A stretch of 64,000 nt of DNA from Acorus gramineus (Eukaryota > Streptophyta > Magnoliopsida > Acorales > Acoraceae): NCBI GenBank assembly GCA_030737835.1, contig CM060849.1:2356001-2420000 (forward strand). The letters run 5' to 3'. The position numbers and the translations under genes were made by a program. Under the pieces are notes generated by a model that was given only the letters and a program-made list of their open reading frames with translations, had not been told where the DNA came from and ran no database searches. This document shows, in pieces, positions 57,562 through 64,000 of this stretch. The number at the start of each line of letters is the position of its first letter. The stretch's first letter is position 1.

Positions 57562-60259
57562 ATATGCGCGGGCGCACGGGTCCGCGCAGGTGCGGACGGG
57601 TGCTGGCAGGGCCCGCGGTGTGCGCGGGGCAGCGCGTCTGGGCGTGCGCCTGGGCTCGCGGCAGGGCACCAGTGGACGCAAGCGCATGCGTGCACGTGCG
57701 GGGGCCACGCGTGTGGCTGCCCGAGGGCTCAAGTAGGTGCTGGGGCACTCAGGAATGCGTGCATGCATGCGTGCGAGCCCGTATGCGTGCATATCTAAGT
57801 ATTTGGCATTTCTAGTTAAATTCTTAATGTTTTAATGTGATTTTACTCACCAAATTAGATACCTATGTCTTGCAGATCTTGGCGAACGATCATGCAACGA
57901 CCCGGGTTGCAGTGAGTGGTTCGATCCAACCCTTCAAGAAGCGTTGGATGCACGTAGTGGTGCGTCGTGCATCCGCTGGGCACCTTGATTGTACAACTTA
58001 TTTAGATAAGTACTATGGTCATGTCTAAACCATAATATGCTAGATATTTGCATGCTAGGTCAGTATAACTCGTATATTGCGTAGAACCCCCTATTATACT
58101 ATATACTTGCTTCTGTATTGTATTCAGGTATGAATGATCATGTTTGCATGTATCTTGTGTGTTTATAGGGGTGTATAGAATATGGCATGACTTAGGTAGT
58201 CCCTTCTAGTAATACTACCCTATTATTAGTAATATCCAGCATGATTAAACCTGGGTTAATAAACCGGCACATGCCTAATGTTCCCTTGCGATAAGACTTG
58301 AGGGTGTGGTGTAGTTGTTGCGCCCATGCTAATGGGGCAAAGCTATGACCAACTTCTAGAGATGATGAGCTCTCTCTCGCCCTCTCTCTTTGTGCGGACT
58401 GAGTAAGTAGATATGGTTCCTACTTGACTCAGGTTCGTTGGGAATATTGGCATGCCCCTGTTAGTGCGCGAGATCGCGCTTGACCCTTCCCTTTTAAGTT
58501 GGTGATATCCAACGCATGTTAGGGTATACCTTGTATGCTTGTATGCATATTATTTAGGCCATGCCTGGTTATGTATGTTGCATATATATTGTTTATGCTT
58601 TTTATCCATGTTAGGGAGTATCCCTATAATTAATTGTTATGTTATCGTGCATGTAGTTCATGTACATAACTATGATATAATTCTCCTGTAATATATATGC
58701 GCATGTTAAAACTGATTAGGCCTATCTGAAATAGGCGTGGGTATGACCCGCTGTCGGGTTGTACCTTATTAGTTAGAGCGCTAGCGATGTAATCGCCCCC
58801 CCCCCCCCCTGCATTCGAGCGATGCACTCGTTTGGAATTCAGGAGAATTCATTATCATATCGGTTTTGTTAAGCCGATGGTTATGGCATTAAGCTAGGCC
58901 TACCCATGTTAGGCGAGTGTATGAACCGCCTGTTGGGTTATGCCTTAGGGCTTATCTATGTGCGAGAGCAGAGGTGACTCCTTGCGTCTAAGCGACACAT
59001 CTCTATAGGAGTTCAGGCGTATTTTGATAGCATCGGCATGGGTTTACCGAGGATAGTTGTTTTTCCATAGGGTTTGCATTGCGAATGCGAAGTCTTCCTC
59101 CCAATATCGTCATGGACCGAAGCCCAGCATCGAAGCTGTCCTGTGTAGTGCCACCACTTGTAAGTGCTACCGATGCGTACTGTTGTACCCATCTGGTGAA
59201 TGTACCAATCGTGGAAGGCCGACAGGTAGAGGCTACGCAGAAGAGGGCTACCGGATGATATTGCAAGCGTGGAATCATTCTCCCCTTCATCAGATCCACG
59301 TTGAAGCTGCCGAACGTTGAAGCTATCCTGACAGAGGGCTCCCACTTGTAGGTACTACCGATGCGTTCGACAGATGTATTGATCATGGGAGTATACCAGG
59401 TAGAGACTACTCGGGATAGGGCTACTGGATGACGAAGGGTGTAGAGCGAAAAGATTCTCCCAATAGTCCCGTGTCACCCTTAGGGGTGAGGGTGAGGGTG
59501 AGTTGAAGTCACTTCGTCACGTGACTCTTATACCCATCGAGTATACTCTGGGTATGTTCCTCCCAACGCTTGAGGTATCGAAGTATATCTCTACCTCATA
59601 GCGGACGGACTCGTTGTAACTGTTATCCAGTAACACCAAGTGTTATGGTTAACAATTGTTCTTCCCTGAGTGTCCCAAAAGCGTCCCTCCGGGGAGTGGG
59701 GGCGAGGGCGAGGTTTGGTCGCGCCGTCGCGTGACCTTGTTATTCTTTGGGTTTCTACCCATGTTTTTCCTTGAAAGGAAATTGCCTTAGTATTGAATTG
59801 TTGTGATGGTGTTTGGTTTCCAGCCACTCACTGAGCTTGTAGCTCACCCCTCGCGTACTGTTTCTTTTACAGGGGCAGTGTTGGGTGTCGAGCTGGAGCT
59901 TCCCTGTGGCGGGGTTCGAGTGCGTGTAGTGTCCTGTCCGACGGTTGTTGAGTGCGAGGATGTCAGCAGTCCTAGTGTCATTCATGTATTTGAAATCGTG
60001 AGTGTTGCACTGGTTGTACTTTATTTGGATTAGACTTAGCTCTCACAGAACAGTGATTGTGTATTCAAGTCTGTAATAATGTTTTTTGGTTACATACTTA
60101 TTGATATTTTTATGCTTCCGCGTTTTAGTTGAACTATCAGTTATCATTGTTTTGCCAGCTTTGTGTGTTATGATTGGAGTCATTGTTGACCTCTTGTACT
60201 TGATAGCTGATACTTTATATATTGCCACGTCTCGGGGAGGGCCGCCCTGGGGCGTGACA
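57562..60259 (+). mobile_element. LTR P4, remainder
   Basis: CpG-rich block (57564-57780), CTTGCAG border near 57873, GGGTGA repeats near 59485, hairpin near 60070, end GGGGCGTGACA. It is closest in layout to M1. There is a C run at 58797-58809. Confidence 0.85.
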
Positions 60260-60325
60260 CTCTTTCTTTATCATCGATCGAAGTCTTTCTGTTTCACACA
60301 AAGACTCCATCCAATGAGGGATAAT
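60260..60325 (+). other. Last internal bases of R1 with a weak polypurine tract
   Basis: The stretch ends GAGGGATAAT directly before the R1 3' LTR; this is the only candidate polypurine tract. Confidence 0.5.
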
Positions 60326-61596
60326 TGTAGATACCTCAATTTTGACCGTCCAAAGAAAAAAAAATACTTCAAGTGATATTTAGAAATGACCACATTTGAA
60401 AAATTAATAAGAAAACATCTCTTTTAAAGGACAAACTCTGGTCACAAACACTTAGAAAAAATAAAGAACCACAGATGGGGCGGCTAGTTGCAAGTAGCTG
60501 CCCCATACTGGGTGGCTAGTTTCTACTAGCCGCCCCTTAAACCGCCCCCACCGCTTCCCTTGGATGGAACATAAAGCAGCATTTAATGCTGATGATTGCG
60601 ACGGTTTGTTCCTTTTAGCCGCCCCTTCTCTGACGTTTCAACCCTAATAACCACCTCAAGCCACCGCTTGTCAGAGATTGGACATTTGGTAGGTCATCAT
60701 TGGGGCGGCAACTTGAGAGTAGCCGCCCCTCACTAGGTGGCTAGTTATAACTAGCTGCCCCTCACCTGGACAATGTCAGAACAACAAAGATCTAATGGGA
60801 GGTCAAATCAACCACCCTATTATCCAATTTGATCTATTGTCCAGTGGACACTCCCTTGTCCGATTTTTACTATAAATAGGGGGTCCAAACACTTTTTCAA
60901 CATCATCCATTGATAATCCATGATAACCAATTCATCAATCACCCACTCAATCAAACCCCCTACACCCACTACTTTAAAACCCTTGAGAGAGAAAGAGAGA
61001 GAGAAACCCATTCTCTACACAAATTCCACCTCCTAGAAACCTCTCCAAAACCCTGGTTAAACTTAGTTTAACTTCAGCCAACACCCAAACCAAACCCTAC
61101 CCAGGCTCTGCCCAAATAGAGCCAGACACCAGGCGGCTAACCCTAACTAATCATCCCCCTCTAGGCGGTTAAATACAACTAGCCGACCCCCACTCTGTCT
61201 TTTAACCTCCCTTTGTCAAATTCCCAAAGCAGAAAAGGATTCCCTGTTTTTCACCTCTGTGTGCGATAGGCCTGTATCTCAGAGGAAGAATCCACAACCC
61301 CCCCCCCCCCCCCCCCAACGAAGGCGATCAATTGCAACACCCAACTTTTCCTACTTTTTTTGAGAAAGCAAGTGGCGATCACTACCACCCCTGAATCCCT
61401 CTAAGGAGCTGTCGAGCCCCTCAGCAAGGAACCACACCCCTTCCCCCCTTTCCAAGAGACGATCCAACCGGGCCCACAGGGTGCAATCGGATCCGAATCC
61501 CCGGAAAACCCCCCACACATGCAAAAAGACCATCTTTTTCGGAGGCCTCCCAACAACTGGAAGCAGACGCCCAACAACCGAAAAACAATACCGACA
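60326..61596 (+). repeat. R1 3' LTR
   Basis: 1,271 bp, TGTAGATACC to ATACCGACA, followed by target duplication ATCCC. It has one extra GGTGGCTAGTTATAACTAGCTGCC hairpin unit compared with the 5' LTR. A long C run lies at 61299-61316. Confidence 0.9.
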
Positions 61597-61601
61597 ATCC
61601 C

Positions 61602-61694
61602 CAGCCTCTCCAACAAAGTGGTGTATTGTCGAGATTCCTCCGTGCTAAGGTGTGCTCTCATAGCAATGTGCCATGAATCAGAGTCCGCAAGGTA
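61602..61694 (-). mobile_element. 5' part of the split LINE
   Basis: Minus-strand translation YLADSDSWHIAMRAHLSTEESRQYTTLLERLGIV fits the stretch that precedes FSVKSAY in plant LINE ORF2, and so joins in order to 32345-31536. It ends at the 16-bp duplication AATTTTGAATTCCACT (61695-61710), which marks the 5' truncation point. LINE length without R1 is about 0.9 kb. Confidence 0.8.
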
Positions 61695-61710
61695 GAATTT
61701 TGAATTCCAC

Positions 61711-62009
61711 TTTGAATCATGTCTGGATGCAAGCACCCGTTAATACTTTAACAAACGCATCATGCATACACGGATATGCTCGGTCCACACACACACAACA
61801 TATCTACCTATATATTAATGGGAAGTGTTTTCAATTGTATGTAACACAATTTTACATATTTACTCTTAATAAATTTGTTAAAGTATATTATTATTCAAAA
61901 CTAATATTTAGTCTACTAATCTTATCTTAGTATTTTAAATAGATAATAGATTTTTTAAGATATATTGAATGAATGGTATGATCATGCAACATCATCATAT
62001 TTATTTTTT
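61711..62009. other. AT-rich host DNA
   Basis: No gene seen. It was contiguous with 31519 before the LINE inserted. Confidence 0.6.
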
Positions 62010-63241
62010 GGGTTTTTTTATTTTTATGTCCTCACAAACTATATGATTTAGTGATCGATCCCTCACTTCTTCATATTACAGTTTAAATCTCCATATTTAA
62101 AGGACATGTTCCATTTTAGTCCCTATGATTAGGCCTGTCTACGGGTCGTACCCGAACCAGGTCAGGGTGGACCTGAACCCAACCAGTGGCAAGACTCGGC
62201 GGGTCCGGGTCCAACCTAGGACTTGGTGGGTCCTTGAAAATGTGGACCAGGACCCAGACCCAGACCGGGACCCAGGTCCGACCCGACCCGATATGGTTAA
62301 TAAAAAAAAAGGGAGAGCTCATGAATTTGTTTGCCTTATCATTCTATTAGAAAAATTTTGAATAAAGCATTAGTTATTATTGAGCTCTCTAAACTGGTGT
62401 CCTGACACTATGTTTGAACATATTTTTGTACAATTCAAAATAAGTGAATGAATTACTAAACAACATTCAAAACAATAAACACTAACATATAACATTCAAA
62501 GTAAACAGAAATCTAAACAATATAACAATTAACTAAAAGGGAGAGCTGATGGTTATTTGTGTCACAAAGTAAACATTCAAAAACAATAACATATAACATA
62601 TAACATTCAAAAAAATAAACACTACATATTAACCTAAACAACATTCAAAATAATAAACACTAACATATTACCCTAAACAATAAACATAAATCATGGAACA
62701 AACCAATTAATTATATAAATTCAAAAGCTAATAAGCTAATAAGGCTTGTCAATGGGTGGGCTTGGTTAATTATAGGTTATGATTTATAAGCTTGGTTATG
62801 AACTTATGGATACAAAAATGAGTTAAAACTTATACTTGTACCTTGATAAATAAGAAACAAAATTATAGGTCAACTAATACTAACAGTCTTGTTATATATG
62901 AGCATATATTAATAAAACAGTCGGGTCTCGGGTCCAACGGGTCGGGGCGGGGTGGACCCGGACCCGACTCATTTGTATATTCGGGTCCAACGGGTCGGGT
63001 CTAAATCGGATCGGCTCCAAATCGGATCGGGTATATTACACATGAAATCGGGTCCGGGTCGGGTCGGGTCCAGACCTAGGATAGACTAAAAAGACAATCA
63101 AACAATTTAGTGATAGGTCCCTTCCAGGGACTAATAAGAAACATACCTTTTAAATCTAGAGACTTAAACGATAATATGAAGAAGTGAGGGATCGATCACT
63201 AAATCATATAGTTTACAGGGATGAAAAAATAAAAAAAACCC
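62010..63241. mobile_element. Non-autonomous MULE-type element with long terminal inverted repeats
   Basis: Terminal inverted repeats of about 110 bp (62010-62120 and 63128-63241) begin GGGTTTTTTT and share CTATATGATTTAGTGATCGA and the next 17 bases exactly. The flanking 9-mers TTATTTTTT and ATATTTTTT agree at 8 of 9, as for a Mutator duplication. Inside are arms packed with GGGTC/GACCC words (62140-62290 and 62925-63072); TAGGCCTGTC at 62130 and CAGACCTA at 63071 could be the ends of a nested hAT-type MITE. The centre repeats AACATTCAAA and ATAAACACTAACAT and has no coding region. Confidence 0.8.
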
Positions 63242-64000
63242 ATATTTTTTTGTTATTAATATATTTGGATTGAGATAATCATATAATATATGTGATAAAT
63301 AGCTAATTTCTTGTCAATTATGAGTTTTAATATTTAATCTCACTTTTTACCGTGGAATAGTCATTTTTAGGAAAAACTTATTTCATAATCGAAAGTATAA
63401 AGCTCTTTCTAACAAGATATTGATCACCCAAATTGGACTTATACTTTAAAAAGTTATGGATTTTTAAAAAATTTTAGGAATAATTTAATTCTTTATTATT
63501 TTTATTTTTTTTGTATATGTATATATACATTTGATGATAATTTCATTCATATCCACCAAATCTTATTTTTTTTTGTAAATATACCCCCGAAAATTCACAT
63601 TTTAGCAAACTATCCCTCTATTTATAATAATACTATTTCGAAAGGGATTTAATTGTATATGAACTTTATTTTTTAATCCATTCAAGCAATATTGTTTTAT
63701 TTTAGAGTTTCAAATGAGATATTTTTATAATATAGGGTTAATTGAGGAGTATATATATATATATACAAAAACTTCATTTTCAGTTGTACCATATATCTTC
63801 TACGTGTAATTTCATAATAAATTATACTAATAATTTATTTTATCATTATTTAAATTTTCATTATAACATTTATGTATATATAACATAATATATTATATCA
63901 CATATAAATGAATTGAAAAATGTTGGGAGTATTGATCGTGGACATAATTTTTTACTTACACACGCATGATATGCGTGGGGAAAAACTAATATATTATTGT
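63242..64000. other. AT-rich host DNA
   Basis: No gene seen. A (TA)n run lies at about 63751-63764. Confidence 0.6.

Larger units (their letters stand above)
32346..61596 (+). mobile_element. R1, LTR element with 1.2-1.3-kb LTRs, swollen to 29 kb by nested insertions
   Basis: The 5' LTR is 32346-32576 plus 49389-50350 and the 3' LTR is 60326-61596. Both start TGTAGATA and end ATACCGACA. A 5-bp target duplication ATCCC flanks the whole at 32341-32345 and 61597-61601, inside the LINE. TATA boxes on the plus strand fix the orientation. What remains of the internal region shows no gag or pol clearly its own; the only coding remnant (50484-51240) looks like part of another Gypsy copy. It is broken, or was always non-autonomous (LARD-like). 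Clade not assigned. Confidence 0.85.

Noticed and set aside
61299-61316. Long homopolymer runs (also 40689-40700, 39830-39839, 58797-58809)
   Set aside because: Simple slippage tracts, possibly with sequencing error in length; no function inferred.

Overview
This window is a transposon-dense stretch of nuclear DNA from a flowering plant. The evidence is a decayed copy of the nuclear gene for chloroplast EF-Tu, a plant-type single-finger C2H2 gene, a Mutator-like element (MULE) that carries a ULP1-type protease gene, Ty3/Gypsy LTR elements primed by initiator tRNA-Met, and a plant LINE. The species cannot be told from the sequence. The only host gene that looks intact is the C2H2-type gene at 4681-5715 on the minus strand.

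Layout. 1-5715: AT-rich host DNA with a hAT MITE (589-953), the EF-Tu pseudogene (about 1133-1430), a LINE scrap (about 3955-4260) and the C2H2 gene. 5836-28237: one large MULE, about 8.6 kb without its insert. It has a mudrA-like transposase on the plus strand (6658-8508) and a multi-exon gene on the minus strand (27250 to 8962) with a proline-rich repeat region, a plant-mobile-domain-like region and a ULP1 protease domain. A chromovirus-like Gypsy element (9177-22990) sits in an intron of the protease gene, and a solo LTR (13078-16339) sits in that element's gag region. 28238-31519: host DNA with an LTR scrap, a possible Tourist-like MITE and a possible SINE. 31520-61710: a short 5'-truncated LINE with a perfect 16-bp target duplication, split by a 29-kb LTR element (R1, 32346-61596). 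R1 holds a stack of solo LTRs inserted in one another. 61711-64000: AT-rich host DNA with a MULE-type inverted-repeat element (62010-63241).

The LTR superfamily. At least thirteen full or partial LTRs share one 3' end (GGGGCGTGACA), one conserved hairpin, one run of GGGTGA repeats and one very CpG-rich central block with intron-like borders. Their first few hundred bases, where the promoter lies, come in three unrelated versions. Only one element keeps an internal coding region; the rest are solo or recombined LTRs.

Order of events, read from nesting and target duplications: LINE insertion, then R1 into the LINE, then M1 into the R1 5' LTR, M2 into M1, M3 into M2 and M4 into M3; separately the MULE next to the C2H2 gene, then Gypsy into the MULE, then a solo LTR into Gypsy. 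Most long ORFs in the window are by-products of CpG-rich LTR blocks and are not genes.
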